From: Blastococcus sp. TML/M2B
Lineage (GTDB): Bacteria; Actinomycetota; Actinomycetes; Mycobacteriales; Geodermatophilaceae
Direction of reading: 5' to 3'
Length of the DNA: 64,000 nt
Assembly (NCBI RefSeq): GCF_016612865.1
Contig: NZ_JAENZZ010000003.1
Location: forward strand, 186,001-250,000
In this document: in pieces, positions 27,538 through 37,644 of the stretch
How the letters are laid out: each line of letters opens with the position of its first letter
Position numbering within the stretch: the stretch's first letter is position 1
Notes under the pieces: generated by a model
What the model saw: only the letters and a program-made list of their open reading frames with translations
Database searches by the model: none
Told to the model about the DNA's origin: nothing
Program-made: the position numbers and the translations under genes

Positions 27538-29289
27538 ATGACCCGCCTCGCCGGCCACCGGCGCCGCACCCCGGTCAGCACCCCGCCCATGACCGACCGG
27601 TCGTGGCGCGAGCCCTCGGAGCACCAGCGCCAGGGCATGCGGGCCGACGTCGTCCTCGACATGGGCTGGGGCCGGCTCGTGATGGGGCAGACCTTCGGCG
27701 ACCTGCGCGGCATCGTCGACGCCCTGCGCGCGGAGGAGAGCGGCGAGCGGGACATCTGCATCTACCCGCGGGACCCGCACGTGCTGGTCGGACTCGCCCC
27801 CGACGAGCTGTTCATCGACCCGAGCTACACCTACCGGCTGGACCTGCACCGCTACCGGCCGCGCCCCGAGCTGATCCGCGACGTCTTCGTCCGGACTGCG
27901 ACCTCCCGCGCGGACATGGACGCGATCAACGAGATCTACGCGCTCAACGGCATGGTCGTCGGGGAGTCCGACGTCATGTGGTCCAACCACCGGACCCGCG
28001 CCTTCACGTACCTGGTCGCCGAGGACCAGCGCACCGGCCGCGTCATAGGCACGGTCACCGGCGTCGACCACGCCCTGGCCTTCGACGACCCCGAGGCCGG
28101 CACCAGCCTGTGGTGCCTCGCCGTCCACAACCAGGATGCCCCGCCCGGCACCGGCGAGGCGCTGGTGCGGGTGCTCGCCGAGCGGTACGTCGGCCGCAGC
28201 CGCGCTTACCTGGACCTCTCGGTCATGCACGACAACGAGGCCGCGATCCGGCTCTACCGCAAGCTCGGCTTCTCGCGGGTCTCCGCGGTCTGCGTCAAGC
28301 GCAAGAACCCGATCAACACGCCGCTGTTCGCCGCCCGGCCCCCGGGCCTGGAGGAGCTCAACCCGTACGCGCTGATCATCGCCGAGGAGGCGCTGCGCCG
28401 CGGCATCCGCGTCGAGGTGACCGACGCCGAGTGGGGCGAGCTGCGGCTGTCGGTCGGCGGGCGGACCGTCGTCACCCGTGAGTCGCTGTCGGAGTTCACC
28501 ACCGCGGTGGCGATGAGCCGCTGCGACGACAAGCGGGTGACCCGCCGGATCATGGAGCGCGCCGGTGTGCGCGTCGCCCGCGGCGCGCTGGCCTGCGACG
28601 GCGAGCTGGACGACGCGCTGGCCCTGGTGGCCGACGTGGGCGCCGTCGTCGTCAAGCCGGCGCGGGGCGAGCAGGGCCGCGGGATCACCGTCGGGGTGGA
28701 GGACGAGGAGGCGCTGCGCCGCGCCGTCGACCACGCCCTGCAGTTCTGCCCCGACGTCCTGGTCGAGGAGCTCGTGCCCGGCCAGGACCTGCGGGTGCTG
28801 GTCATCGACCGGGCGGTCGTGGCGGCCGCCGTCCGCCGTCCCGCCGAGGTCATCGGCGACGGCCGCAGCACGGTCACCGAGCTGATTCGGGCCACCAGCC
28901 GCCGGCGCGAGCGGGCAACGGGCGGTGAGTCGCGCATCCCGCTGGACGCCACGACCACCGAGGTGGTCGCGGCGGCCGGGTACGGGATGGACGACGTCCC
29001 CCCGAACGGGGAGCGCATTCAGGTGCGGCGCACGGCGAACCTGCACACCGGCGGCACGATCGACGACGTCACCGACCAGCTGCACCCGGAGGTCGCCGCC
29101 GCCGCCGTCCGCGCCGCCGAGGCGCTGGGCATCCCGGTGACCGGCATCGACTTCCTGGTGCCCGACGTCGCCGGGCGGGACTACGTCTTCATCGAGGCCA
29201 ACGAGCGCCCGGGCCTGGCCAACCACGAGCCGCAGCCGACGGCGGCGAGGTTCGTGGACCTGCTGTTCCCCGAGACCCGCCGCCGCTGA
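27538..29289 (+). CDS. ngg: N-acetylglutaminylglutamine synthetase (GNAT + ATP-grasp)
   Basis: Encodes 583 residues from ATG 27538. The N-terminal half is a GNAT acetyltransferase (about 110-270; LWCLAVHNQDAPPGTGEALVRVL, LSVMHDNEAAIRLYRKLGF). The C-terminal half is an ATP-grasp ligase (about 300-580; VVVKPARGEQGRGITVGV, EELVPGQDLRVLVIDRAVVAAAVRRPAEV, DYVFIEANERPGLANHEPQPTAARFVDLLFP). This fusion makes the acetylated Gln-Gln dipeptide that the preceding amidotransferase converts to NAGGN, a compatible solute. The genes are 10 bp apart. The M42-family peptidase often found third in such clusters is absent; the next gene faces the other way. Confidence 0.93.
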   Translation: MTRLAGHRRRTPVSTPPMTDRSWREPSEHQRQGMRADVVLDMGWGRLVMGQTFGDLRGIVDALRAEESGERDICIYPRDPHVLVGLAPDELFIDPSYTYRLDLHRYRPRPELIRDVFVRTATSRADMDAINEIYALNGMVVGESDVMWSNHRTRAFTYLVAEDQRTGRVIGTVTGVDHALAFDDPEAGTSLWCLAVHNQDAPPGTGEALVRVLAERYVGRSRAYLDLSVMHDNEAAIRLYRKLGFSRVSAVCVKRKNPINTPLFAARPPGLEELNPYALIIAEEALRRGIRVEVTDAEWGELRLSVGGRTVVTRESLSEFTTAVAMSRCDDKRVTRRIMERAGVRVARGALACDGELDDALALVADVGAVVVKPARGEQGRGITVGVEDEEALRRAVDHALQFCPDVLVEELVPGQDLRVLVIDRAVVAAAVRRPAEVIGDGRSTVTELIRATSRRRERATGGESRIPLDATTTEVVAAAGYGMDDVPPNGERIQVRRTANLHTGGTIDDVTDQLHPEVAAAAVRAAEALGIPVTGIDFLVPDVAGRDYVFIEANERPGLANHEPQPTAARFVDLLFPETRRR

Positions 29290-29296
29290 CGCCCGT

Positions 29297-29378
29297 CGCT
29301 GGGATCAGGTGACCTGATCGTCGAGCGTCCTCCCTCGCGGTGCGCGGTGAGGGAGGACGCTCGGCGGGAAGGGAGGAC
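29297..29378 (+). repeat. Composite intergenic palindromic element, copy 2
   Basis: CGCTGGGATCAGG opens the element; the near-palindrome GATCAGGTGACCTGATC is at 29303-29319. A perfect 12-bp hairpin (GCGTCCTCCCTC at 29325-29336, complement at 29349-29360, 12-base loop) and another GGGAGGACGC follow. Block order matches 23962-24048. It lies between convergent genes and may also terminate both. Confidence 0.65.
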
Positions 29379-29383
29379 GCCGC

Positions 29384-30476
29384 TCAGAGACCGAGCTCGG
29401 CGCGGATCTCGTCACTGTGCTGGCCGGCGCGCGGAACGGAGCCCACCGAGCCGGGGGTCGCCGAGAACCGGGGGGCGACGGCGGGGCTGCACGGTGCCGT
29501 CGACCTCGACGAACACCTCCCGCTCGCGGTTGTGCTCGTCCTGCGTGGCCTCGAGCAGCGACCACACCGGCGCGACGCAGGCGTCGGTGCCGGAGAAGAC
29601 CTGCCACCACTCGTCGCGGGTCCGGCTCGCGAACAGCTCGGTGAACCGCTCGCGAAGCGCCGGCCACTGCTCGGGCTTGTACCGGTCGGGGAAGGACTCG
29701 TCACCGGCCACGCCCAGGCCCTGGAGGAGGGCGGCGTAGAACTGCGGTTCGAGCGCGCCGACGGCGAGGAACTGGCCGTCCGCGCAGCGGTAGACGTCGT
29801 AGAACGGCGCGCCGGTGTCGAGCAGGTTGACGCCCCGCTCGTCCTGCCACCCGCCGGTGGAGAGCATCCCGTGGATCATCGTGGTGAGGACGGCGGTGCC
29901 GTCGACGATCGCGGCGTCGACGACCTGGCCGGTCCCGGTGGCCCGGGCGTGCAGCAGCGCGGCCACCGCGCCGAGGGCGAGGAACACGCCGCCGCCGCCG
30001 AAGTCGCCGAGCAGGTTGATCGGCGGCGCCGGGCGCTCGTCGGGGCGCCCGCTGGCACCCAGGGCGCCGGTGAGGGCGATGTAGCCGATGTCGTGGCCGG
30101 CGCTGTGCGACAGCGGGCCGGTCTGGCCCCACCCGGTCATCCGGCCGTAGACCAGCGCCGGGTTCTCCGCGAGCAGCGCGTCGGGGCCCAGGCCCAGCCG
30201 CTCCATGACGCCGGGGCGGAAGCCCTCGAGCAGCACGTCGGCGCGCCGCACCAGCGCGCGGACGACCTCGAGGTCGGCCGGGTCCTTGAGGTCCAGGGCG
30301 ATCGAGCGCTTGCCGCGGTCCAGCAGCGAGGTCGCGCCGAGGCCTCCCCCGCCGCCCTTGCGGTCGATGCGGATCACGTCGGCGCCGAGGTCGGCCAGCA
30401 GCATGCCGCAGAACGGCCCCGGCCCCAGTCCGGCGAACTCCACCACGCGTACACCCGAGAGCGGACCCACGCCCAT
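29384..30476 (-). CDS. mcr: Alpha-methylacyl-CoA racemase, CoA-transferase family III (one-base frameshift near 3' end)
   Basis: About 364 residues from ATG 30476. PLSGVRVVEFAGLGPGPFCGMLLADLGADVIRID, EGFRPGVMERLGLGP, RMTGWGQTGP, AGHDIGYIALTG, NLLGDFGGGG and GALEPQFYAALL closely follow the Mycobacterium tuberculosis racemase, including its catalytic His, Asp and Glu positions. It interconverts (R)- and (S)-2-methylacyl-CoA in branched-chain and sterol side-chain oxidation. One extra base in the G-run at 29483-29486 breaks the frame after DGTVQP. The resumed frame reads AVAPRFSATPGSVGSVPRAG and ends ...IRAELGL at 29384. Confidence 0.92.
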
Positions 30477-30550
30477 CTCCTCTGCGCCCCGGGGCCACGC
30501 CGTCGTGCCCCCACCTCGGTGGCATGCTGCCCGATGTCGGTCCAGGTGTG

Positions 30551-31003
30551 GTGACGGGGGGCACAGTGGGCGCCTACGTCGCCGCCGCGCTCGGGGGCGC
30601 CCTGGGTGCCCTGGCCCGCTGGGGGGTCGCCGAGGCGCTCCCCCACGAGCCGGCCGCGTGGCCGTGGGCCACGCTGCTGGTCAACCTGGTCGGCTGCCTG
30701 GTCCTCGGCGTGCTCGTCGGCCGGCTCTTCACCCGCACCGCGAACCCGCCGTGGCTGCGCCCGTTCCTCGGCACCGGTGTGCTGGGCGGCTTCACCACCT
30801 ACTCGGCCTTCGCGGTGGAGACGGTGCAGCTGACCGAGGCGGGGCGCCCGGCGCTGGCCGCGGGGTACGTCGTCCTGTCCGTCGCCGGCGGCGTCGCCGC
30901 CGCGGGGCTGGGTGCGGTGGCCGGCCGGGCGCTGACGCGCCGTGCCCCGACGACGACGGCCCCGACGACGACGGCCCCGACGACGACGGAGCCACCCCGA
31001 TGA
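30551..31003 (+). CDS. crcB: Fluoride channel subunit CrcB/FluC (1)
   Basis: Encodes 150 residues from GTG 30551 (a longer start at 30524 is possible). Four helices with the Fluc signatures GGALGALARWG, LLVNLVGCLVLGVLVG and GTGVLGGFTTYSAFAVE, the last holding the Phe and Na+-site residues. FluC exports toxic fluoride as a dimer. The C-terminal tail contains a PTTTA repeat from three 15-bp DNA repeats. Its stop overlaps the second crcB (ATGA). Confidence 0.93.
   Translation: MTGGTVGAYVAAALGGALGALARWGVAEALPHEPAAWPWATLLVNLVGCLVLGVLVGRLFTRTANPPWLRPFLGTGVLGGFTTYSAFAVETVQLTEAGRPALAAGYVVLSVAGGVAAAGLGAVAGRALTRRAPTTTAPTTTAPTTTEPPR
30945..30989 (+). repeat. Three 15-bp tandem repeats at the 3' end of the first crcB
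   Basis: CCCCGACGACGACGG is present three times in a row, in frame, encoding Thr-rich PTTTA units just before the overlap with the second crcB. Confidence 0.9.
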
Positions 31004-31359
31004 CGCCGCTGCTCGTCGTCCTGGGCGCGATGGCAGGGGCACCCCTGCGGCTGCTCGCCGAGCGGGTCGCGACCGCCCGCCGCGGCCCGGGGTCGGTCGC
31101 GGGGACGGCGGTGGTCAACGTCGCCGGCAGCGCCGTCCTCGGTCTCCTGCTCGGGCTGGCCGACGCCCCCTCCTGGCTGACGGCTCTGGTCGGCGTCGGC
31201 TTCTGCGGCACCCTCACCACGTTCTCCACGTTCGGTGCCGACGTCGTCCGGCTCGGCGAGCAGCGGCGACCCGGACCGCTGGTCGCCTACCTCGCCGGCA
31301 CGCTGGTGCTCGGCATCGGCGCGGCGGCGGCCGCGTACGGGGCCGCCGGCCTGCTCTGA
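31000..31359 (+). CDS. crcB: Fluoride channel subunit CrcB/FluC (2)
   Basis: Encodes 119 residues, four helices. GAMAGAPLRLLAERV, VVNVAGSAVLGLLLGL and GFCGTLTTFSTFGADV are the Fluc motifs. The usual Arg of the GGxGAxxR motif is in GAPLRLL. Paired crcB genes in actinobacteria often make a heterodimeric channel; the ATGA overlap with the first copy supports equal expression. Confidence 0.93.
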   Translation: MTPLLVVLGAMAGAPLRLLAERVATARRGPGSVAGTAVVNVAGSAVLGLLLGLADAPSWLTALVGVGFCGTLTTFSTFGADVVRLGEQRRPGPLVAYLAGTLVLGIGAAAAAYGAAGLL

Positions 31360-31389
31360 CCGCCGCCTGTCGGTAGGGTTCCCCTCGGT

Positions 31390-32881
31390 ATGACCGATCC
31401 CTCAGGAGAACAGGTCGGGGCCGAGAGCCCCGTCGTCGTCGTCGCCAACCGCCTCCCCGTCGACCAGGTCACCGACCCCGACGTGCAGCACCCGCTGGCA
31501 GCGCAGCCCGGGCGGGCTGGTGACCGCGCTGGAGCCCTTCGTGGCCGGCCGGGGCGGCGCCTGGGTCGGCTGGTCGGGCTCGGCGGGCGAGGCGCCCGAG
31601 CCCTTCGAGTCCGGCGGCATGTCGCTGATCCCGATCCCCCTCACCGAGGACGAGGTCGACCGCTACTACGAGGGCATGTCCAACGCCTCGCTGTGGCCGC
31701 TGTACCACGACGTGGTCGAGAAGCCGGAGTACCACCGCGCCTGGTGGGACACCTACGTGCAGGTCAACAAGCGCTTCGCGGAGCGGACGGCGGAGATCGC
31801 CGCGGAGAACGCGGTCGTCTGGGTGCACGACTACCAGCTGCAGCTGGTGCCGGCGATGCTCCGGCAGCAGCGGCCCGACCTCACCATCGGCTTCTTCCTG
31901 CACATCCCGTTCCCGCCCTACGAGCTGTTCACCCAGCTGCCGTGGCGCTCGGCGATCGTCGAGGGGCTGCTCGGCGCCGACCTGGTGGGCTTCCAGCGGC
32001 CGGCCGCGGCCGCGAACTTCGTCCAGCTCGCCCGCCGGCTGCACGACCTGCCCGCCCGCGGGCCGGTCGTCGAGTACGACGGCCGGACGGTCGCCGCCCG
32101 GGCGTTCCCGATCTCGATCGACGTCGCGTCCTTCGACGAGCTGGCCCGCTCCCCCGAGGTGCTCGCCCGCGCCGCGGAGATCCGCGAGGAGCTCGGCAAC
32201 CCGTCCAAGATCATCCTGGGCGTGGACCGGCTGGACTACACCAAGGGCATCGGCGTCCGGCTCAACGCCTTCGAGGAGCTGCTCGAGGACGGCGCGGTCG
32301 AGGCGCCGGACACGGTCCTGGTGCAGGTGGCCACGCCCAGCCGCGAGCGCGTCGAGCACTACGTGCACATGCGCGAGACGATCGAGCAGCAGGTCGGCCA
32401 CATCAACGGCGTCTTCGGCTCGATCGCCGGCCCGGCGGTGCACTACTTCAACCAGTCGATGCCCCGCGAGGAGCTGGCCGCGCTGTACCGCGCCGCCGAC
32501 GTCATGCTCGTGACGCCCTACCGCGACGGCATGAACCTGGTCGCCAAGGAGTACGTCGCCGCCCGCGGGGACCTCGGCGGCGCCCTGGTGCTGTCGGAGT
32601 TCGCCGGCGCCGCCGCCGAGCTCAAGCAGGCTTTCCTGGTCAACCCGCACGACATCGCCGGCGTGAAGAGCCAGCTCCTGCGTGCGCTGCGCATGGAGCC
32701 CGCCGAGGGCGCCAAGCGGATGCGGGCCATGCGACGGCACCTGGCGAAGAACGACCTGGACCGCTGGGCGAGCTCGTTCTTCCAGGCGCTCCACGACCAG
32801 GCCGACGGTCAGCCGACCGGCCGCTCGATCGGGCGGGAGTCCGCGCCCTTGTCGAACGGCCGGGGCGGAGCCCAGGGGTGA
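31390..32881 (+). CDS. otsA: Trehalose-6-phosphate synthase OtsA (one-base frameshift near 5' end)
   Basis: About 496 residues from ATG 31390. The N-terminal [11 protein letters not shown] lies in the first frame. Near 31495 one extra base shifts the frame, and the rest resumes as [27 protein letters not shown] full GT-20 enzyme follows: [43 protein letters not shown] and [16 protein letters not shown]. It joins glucose from a nucleotide sugar to glucose-6-phosphate. TAGGGT (31374-31379) lies ten bases before the ATG. The GTGA overlap links it to otsB. If the break is real, only about 35 residues would be made from this start. Confidence 0.93.
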
Positions 32882-33621
32882 GCGGCCTCCCCGACGGACT
32901 GGCCGCGGCGCTGCGGGGGTTCGCCGCCCGGCGGCCGCTGCTGGTGGCCAGCGACTACGACGGCGTGCTGGCGCCGCTGGTCGACGTCCCGTCGGAGGCC
33001 GTGCCGCAGCCCGGCGCCGCCGAGGCGCTGGCCCGGCTCGCCGCGGCCCCGGGCGTGACGGTCGCGCTGGTCAGCGGGCGCGGGCTGGCCGACCTGCAAC
33101 GCACCAGCGGGCTGACCGGGGAGCTGCGCTGGATCGGCAGCCACGGCGCCGAGTTCGACGGCCCGCTGACCGGGGAGCTCGCCGAGCGGCGCGACGCCCT
33201 CGCCGCCCGCTTCGCGGACCTGGTGGCGGGCACGCCCGGGGCGCGGCTCGAGGTGAAGCCCGCGGCCGTCGCCGTCCACGTGCGGCAGGTGACCGACCGC
33301 CCGGCCGCGGCCGCGCTGCTGGCGGCCGCGGGTGCACTCGTGGATCCGTCACTGACGGTGAAGCCGGGCAAGGACGTGCTCGAGGTCGCCGTCACCGACG
33401 CCGACAAGGGCTCGGCGCTGCGCCGCCTGGCCGCGGAGCTCGGCGCCGCCGGCGTCCTCTACCTCGGGGACGACGTCACCGACGAGGACGCCTTCCGGGC
33501 GCTCGGCGCGGACGACGTGACGGTCAAGATCGGCGAGGGGGTCACCGCGGCCGCGCACCGGGTCCCCGACCCCGCCGCCGCGGTGCAGCTGCTGGAGTTC
33601 CTGGCCGACGCACTGGCCTGA
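32878..33621 (+). CDS. otsB: Trehalose-6-phosphate phosphatase OtsB
   Basis: Encodes 247 residues from GTG 32878. A HAD-superfamily phosphatase: motif [14 protein letters not shown] (Asp26 nucleophile, Asp28), motif [25 protein letters not shown], motif III Lys in KPGKDVLEV, and motif [17 protein letters not shown]. It dephosphorylates trehalose-6-phosphate made by OtsA to give trehalose, a desiccation and osmotic protectant. Together with the NAGGN genes the window holds two compatible-solute pathways. Confidence 0.95.
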   Translation: MSGLPDGLAAALRGFAARRPLLVASDYDGVLAPLVDVPSEAVPQPGAAEALARLAAAPGVTVALVSGRGLADLQRTSGLTGELRWIGSHGAEFDGPLTGELAERRDALAARFADLVAGTPGARLEVKPAAVAVHVRQVTDRPAAAALLAAAGALVDPSLTVKPGKDVLEVAVTDADKGSALRRLAAELGAAGVLYLGDDVTDEDAFRALGADDVTVKIGEGVTAAAHRVPDPAAAVQLLEFLADALA

Positions 33622-33668
33622 CCAGCGCTTCCTGCACCATTCCGCCGAACCCGGCGACCATTCCGGCA

Positions 33669-33676
33669 AGTCGACA
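33669..33676. promoter_or_regulatory. GTCGACA motif upstream of chemoreceptor 1
   Basis: AGTCGACA, preceded by CATTCCGG. It differs by one base from the TGTCGACA found before the other chemotaxis units and lies about 150 bp before the start codon, in the 206-bp gap after otsB. Confidence 0.45.
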
Positions 33677-33827
33677 CATGGTCATTCCGGGGACGGTGAC
33701 CACGGCCCGTCGTCACGATTGGGAAATCGGGCTCGAATGGTCTGGTGGAAATGTGGGCGGAGTCACCACACTTTCGCGCACCGACCCGGCCGCCCGGCCG
33801 TTTCCTCCGCTCCCCCGAAGGTGTGCC

Positions 33828-35432
33828 ATGACGACTCCCGCCCCGCCCCGCGCCGCCCGGCGCACCGGCTGGTTCGCCGACCGCCCGCTGGCCGTGAAGT
33901 TCGGGGTGCTCATCGGCGTCGTCGTGCTGGCCCTGGCCGGGCTGGTCGGCGCGGCCCTCCTGGGCAACGCCGCCGTCCGTGACGGGAGCTCGGAGCTCGC
34001 GCACCTCAACGAGGCGGGCGAGCTGGTGCTGCAGCTCGACACCCGCGCCAGCGAGCTCAAGGTGGACGGCTTCAAGGCCGCCGTCCGGCCCGACCCCGAG
34101 GCCCAGCTCGAGGAGCTCGCCGAGGACATCGCCACCCCCGAGGCGCTGCTGGCCGAGCTCGCGCAGGTGCCGCTGACCGGGGACGCCGCCGCCGCGGTCG
34201 ACGGGCTGGCCACGAGCTACGAGGCCTACACCGACGCGATCACCCTCTTCGTGAACGGTGCGATCGTCGACCAGGCGGCCGCCCGGCTCGCCTGGGAGGA
34301 CATCCAGACGGCCAACGACCTGACCGACAGCGCCGTCGGGACGGCGAAGGACGCGCTGCTCGCCGAGAGCGCCGAGGCGCAGGTGCGCCTCGACGACGCG
34401 ATCGCCCGCTCGCAGCTGACCTCGCTCGCCGTGGCCGGCGTCGGCCTGCTGGTGGTCCTCGGCATCAGCCGGCTGACGATGCGCTCGGTGACCCGGCCGG
34501 TGCAGGCGGTCCAGCGCTCGCTGCGGGCGCTGGCCGCCGGCGACCTGACCGTCGGGACCGGCGTGACGTCGAAGGACGAGCTGGGCCGGATGGCCGCCGA
34601 CCTGGACGCCGCCCAGGCGGCGCTGCGCGAGGTGATGGCCGGTGTGGCCGGGTCCGCCCAGGCCGTGGCGGCGTCGTCGGAGGAGCTGTCGGCGTCCTCG
34701 GCGCAGATCTCGGCGTCGGCCGAGGAGACCAGCACGCAGTCGGGCGTGGTCTCCACCGCGGCCGAGGAGGTCTCCCGCAGCGTGGAGACCGTGGCCGCCG
34801 GTGCCGAGCAGATGGGCGCCTCGATCCGGGAGATCGCCAGCAACGCCGCCGAGGCCAGCCAGGTCGCCGCCCGCGCGGTCAGCGCCGCGGAGCACACGAC
34901 GGCCACCGTGGCCAGGCTCGGCGAGTCGTCGGTGGAGATCGGCAACGTCGTGAAGGTGATCACGAGCATCGCGGAGCAGACCAACCTGCTGGCGCTCAAC
35001 GCGACCATCGAGGCCGCGCGGGCCGGCGAGGCGGGCAAGGGCTTCGCCGTCGTCGCCAACGAGGTCAAGGAGCTGGCGCAGGAGACGGCGAAGGCGACCG
35101 AGGACATCGCGCGCCGGGTGAACGCCATCCAGGGCGACACCACCGCGGCGGTGGCGGCGATCGAGGAGATCAGCACGATCGTCGCTCAGATCTCCGACCG
35201 GCAGACCACGATCGCCTCGGCGGTGGAAGAGCAGACGGCGACGACGAACGAGATGAGCCGCTCGGTGCAGGAGGCGGCCTCCGGATCGGGGCAGATCGCG
35301 GAGAACATCGTCAGCGTCTCCACGGCGGCGGACTCCACCACCCAGGCGCTCGCCCAGACGCGCACGGCGGTCGACGAGCTCTCCCGGATGGCGTCGGACC
35401 TGCGCACGACGGTCGGCCGGTTCACCTACTGA
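33828..35432 (+). CDS. Methyl-accepting chemotaxis protein 1
   Basis: Encodes 534 residues from ATG 33828. TM1 is about 22-44, an extracytoplasmic helical sensor (four-helix-bundle type) about 45-195, TM2 about 196-217, HAMP about 218-272, and the rest is the MA signalling domain with the highly conserved tip [37 protein letters not shown]. It detects an unknown small molecule and controls CheA through CheW. The C-terminus is VGRFTY, without a CheR/CheB tether pentapeptide. First of six adjacent receptors; it shares the FADRP(L/I)AVK start with receptor 5. Confidence 0.95.
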   Translation: MTTPAPPRAARRTGWFADRPLAVKFGVLIGVVVLALAGLVGAALLGNAAVRDGSSELAHLNEAGELVLQLDTRASELKVDGFKAAVRPDPEAQLEELAEDIATPEALLAELAQVPLTGDAAAAVDGLATSYEAYTDAITLFVNGAIVDQAAARLAWEDIQTANDLTDSAVGTAKDALLAESAEAQVRLDDAIARSQLTSLAVAGVGLLVVLGISRLTMRSVTRPVQAVQRSLRALAAGDLTVGTGVTSKDELGRMAADLDAAQAALREVMAGVAGSAQAVAASSEELSASSAQISASAEETSTQSGVVSTAAEEVSRSVETVAAGAEQMGASIREIASNAAEASQVAARAVSAAEHTTATVARLGESSVEIGNVVKVITSIAEQTNLLALNATIEAARAGEAGKGFAVVANEVKELAQETAKATEDIARRVNAIQGDTTAAVAAIEEISTIVAQISDRQTTIASAVEEQTATTNEMSRSVQEAASGSGQIAENIVSVSTAADSTTQALAQTRTAVDELSRMASDLRTTVGRFTY

Positions 35433-35499
35433 TGCCGCCCGCCGATCGGCGCACCTGCTGATCGGTTCGACTGCTGATCCGTTTCTACTGCAGAGCACC

Positions 35500-35551
35500 C
35501 GGTCACCGCATTCCCGTTGTCGACAAAGGGACGACGGGAATGCGGTGACCG
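35500..35551. promoter_or_regulatory. 18-bp inverted repeat with TTGTCGACAA at its loop, upstream of chemoreceptor 2
   Basis: The arm CGGTCACCGCATTCCCGT (35500-35517) is perfectly repeated in inverse at 35534-35551. The 16-base loop begins with TGTCGACA (35518-35525). It may terminate receptor 1, or be the regulatory site for receptor 2 about 150-180 bp downstream, or both. Lack of a T-run and the shared motif favour a regulatory role. Confidence 0.6.
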
Positions 35552-35697
35552 ACCATTCTGCGCCGTGTTCTCCGACACGCCTGAGGCGCGTGTGAATCCG
35601 GACCATCCAGTGCCACATCCTGTGCTCGGACGCATTTCGCGTCATTCAGAGAGCGGCTCCCATCCCGCCGCTGCAGCGCCGAGCGAGGAATACCGAC

Positions 35698-37344
35698 ATG
35701 TCGAAGGCACGAAGCGAGCGGTTCCGCGAGAACGGTCCCCCGCGCCACTGGTACCGGGACCGCGGCATCGCGACCCGCATCTTCGCGATCAGCGCCGCGC
35801 TGATGATGGGCACGCTCGCGGCCACCGTGGCGGGCATCCACGGGACGCAGCGGGTGGGCGAGCTGCACGAGCAGGCGACGGCGGCGGTCGGGGTCCAGCG
35901 GACCGTCGAGGCGGCCCGGTACGACCTGCTCTGGGCGGCCAACTGGCAGAACATCACCGCCTGGAACGCCCGGGTGGTCGGCGGCCCGACGGCTGCCGCG
36001 CCGGGCGGGGACAACCTGGCCAACTACCGCGACGGCGCCGAGGGCTTCGAGCGGCTGTTCGACATCGACCGGGCCGAGCTGGACGCGCAGGCCGAGGCCA
36101 GCCTCGACGTCATCCAGGAGAACTGGACGGCGATGAGCGGCTACAACGAGCAGATCTTCGCGCTGTGGGCGCAGGGCCGGCTCGACGAGGGCGACGCGCT
36201 GTCCACCGGCGACAAGTGGGACGTCTTCTACGTCCTGGACCAGGCGATGACCGAGCTGGTCGACTCGGTCGACGCCCGGGTGGCGAGCACCGAGGCCGAG
36301 GTCGTCGACGCCAAGCGGGAGACCGTGCTGCTGTCGGTCGTCGTCTCGCTCGTCGCCTTCGTGCTCGGCGGCGGCCTGGCGTTCGCCGTCTCGCGCGGCA
36401 TCGTGCGCGGCGTGCGCGAGGTGCAGGGCGGCCTGGAGCGCCTCGCAGCCCGCGACCTCACGGTGCGGATGCCGGTCCGTGGTCACGACGAGGTGGGCCA
36501 GATGACGGCGGCGCTCAACACCGCCGCCGACGCCATGTCCTCGACGATGGGCGAGATCGTGGCCGCCGCGGGTGCCGTGGCCGCCTCGTCGGAGGAGCTC
36601 TCCGCGTCCGCCGCCCAGATCTCCGCCGGTGCCCAGGAGACCAGCGCGCAGTCCGGTGTCGTGGCCGGCGCTGCCGAGGAGGTCAGCCGCAGCGTGGAGA
36701 CCGTTGCTGCGGGCGCGGAGCAGATGGGTGCGAGCATCCGGGAGATCGCCAGCAACGCCGCGGAGGCCTCGGAGGTCGCCGGCCGGGCGGTGCTCGCCGC
36801 GGAGCGGACGACGGCCACGGTCGCCAAGCTGGGTGAGTCCTCGGTGGAGATCGGCAACGTCGTGAAGGTGATCACCAGCATCGCCGAGCAGACCAACCTG
36901 CTCGCCCTGAACGCCACGATCGAGGCGGCACGGGCCGGCGAGGCGGGCAAGGGCTTCGCCGTGGTCGCGAACGAGGTCAAGGAGCTGGCCCAGGAGACGG
37001 CGAAGGCGACCGAGGACATCGCCCGCCGGGTGCTGGCCATCCAGGGGGACACCACCGCTGCGGTGAGCGCCATCGAGGAGATCAGCAGCATCGTCGCGCA
37101 GATCTCCGACCGGCAGACCACCATCGCCTCGGCGGTGGAGGAGCAGACGGCGACGACCAACGAGATGTCGCGCTCGGTGCAGGAGGCGGCCTCGGGTTCG
37201 GGACAGATCGCGGAGAACATCACCGGGGTCAGCGCCGCCGCGGACTCCACCAACCAGGCGTTGAGCCAGACCCGCATCGCCGTCGACGAGCTGTCGCGGA
37301 TGGCGGCCGACCTGCGCACCTCCGTCGGGCGGTTCAGCTACTGA
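35698..37344 (+). CDS. Methyl-accepting chemotaxis protein 2
   Basis: Encodes 548 residues from ATG 35698 (CGAGGAA site). A basic cytoplasmic start (1-24), TM1 about 25-47, a sensor rich in Trp and Asn (about 48-208; [21 protein letters not shown]), TM2 about 209-231, HAMP, and an MA domain. The sensor resembles that of receptor 6 in the order of Trp/Asp-Ala-Arg features. The last third is nearly identical in DNA to receptor 3. Ends VGRFSY. Confidence 0.95.
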   Translation: MSKARSERFRENGPPRHWYRDRGIATRIFAISAALMMGTLAATVAGIHGTQRVGELHEQATAAVGVQRTVEAARYDLLWAANWQNITAWNARVVGGPTAAAPGGDNLANYRDGAEGFERLFDIDRAELDAQAEASLDVIQENWTAMSGYNEQIFALWAQGRLDEGDALSTGDKWDVFYVLDQAMTELVDSVDARVASTEAEVVDAKRETVLLSVVVSLVAFVLGGGLAFAVSRGIVRGVREVQGGLERLAARDLTVRMPVRGHDEVGQMTAALNTAADAMSSTMGEIVAAAGAVAASSEELSASAAQISAGAQETSAQSGVVAGAAEEVSRSVETVAAGAEQMGASIREIASNAAEASEVAGRAVLAAERTTATVAKLGESSVEIGNVVKVITSIAEQTNLLALNATIEAARAGEAGKGFAVVANEVKELAQETAKATEDIARRVLAIQGDTTAAVSAIEEISSIVAQISDRQTTIASAVEEQTATTNEMSRSVQEAASGSGQIAENITGVSAAADSTNQALSQTRIAVDELSRMAADLRTSVGRFSY

Positions 37345-37373
37345 TCCCGGCGGCCTGCGGCCGCGACCCAGCC

Positions 37374-37405
37374 GAGAGCGCACGGCCTCCGGGCCGTGCG
37401 CTCTC
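37374..37405 (+). terminator. 14-bp hairpin after chemoreceptor 2
   Basis: GAGAGCGCACGGCC, TCCG loop, exact complement. It is 30 bp after the stop and is a good intrinsic-terminator stem, without a T-run. Confidence 0.7.
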
Positions 37406-37424
37406 CGCATTCCCGGGGACCGCG

Positions 37425-37474
37425 TGTCGACATGGGGAGAACGGTGAATCGGTAGCGCGTCGACAATTGTCGAC
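37425..37474. promoter_or_regulatory. TGTCGACA and GTCGACAATTGTCGAC palindromes upstream of chemoreceptor 3
   Basis: TGTCGACA at 37425-37432 is followed by a perfect 16-bp palindrome GTCGACAATTGTCGAC at 37459-37474, i.e. two fused half-sites. They lie in the 300-bp gap before receptor 3, 170-220 bp from its ATG, with CATTCCCGGGG just upstream. The rest of the gap holds the terminator of receptor 2 and no credible gene. Confidence 0.6.
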
Positions 37475-37644
37475 TTCGTTGCCGAATCGTGTCGAGGAAT
37501 CGTGTTCCGACACGCACCGGAATGGTTACGGCAACCATTTCCTGCCCTCTAGGTTCTGCCCGGAGCCGGCACCTCCCGGCACTTCCCACTCGTTCGACGA
37601 CGGGTCGGGCAACCCTTGCGAGTGCGGAACGGAAGCGTGTGGCA

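Noticed and set aside
37489-37644. N-terminal extension of receptor 3 to 37489
   Set aside because: The added about 52 residues are not receptor-like and cover promoter-like DNA; ATG 37645 gives a normal N-terminus just before TM1.
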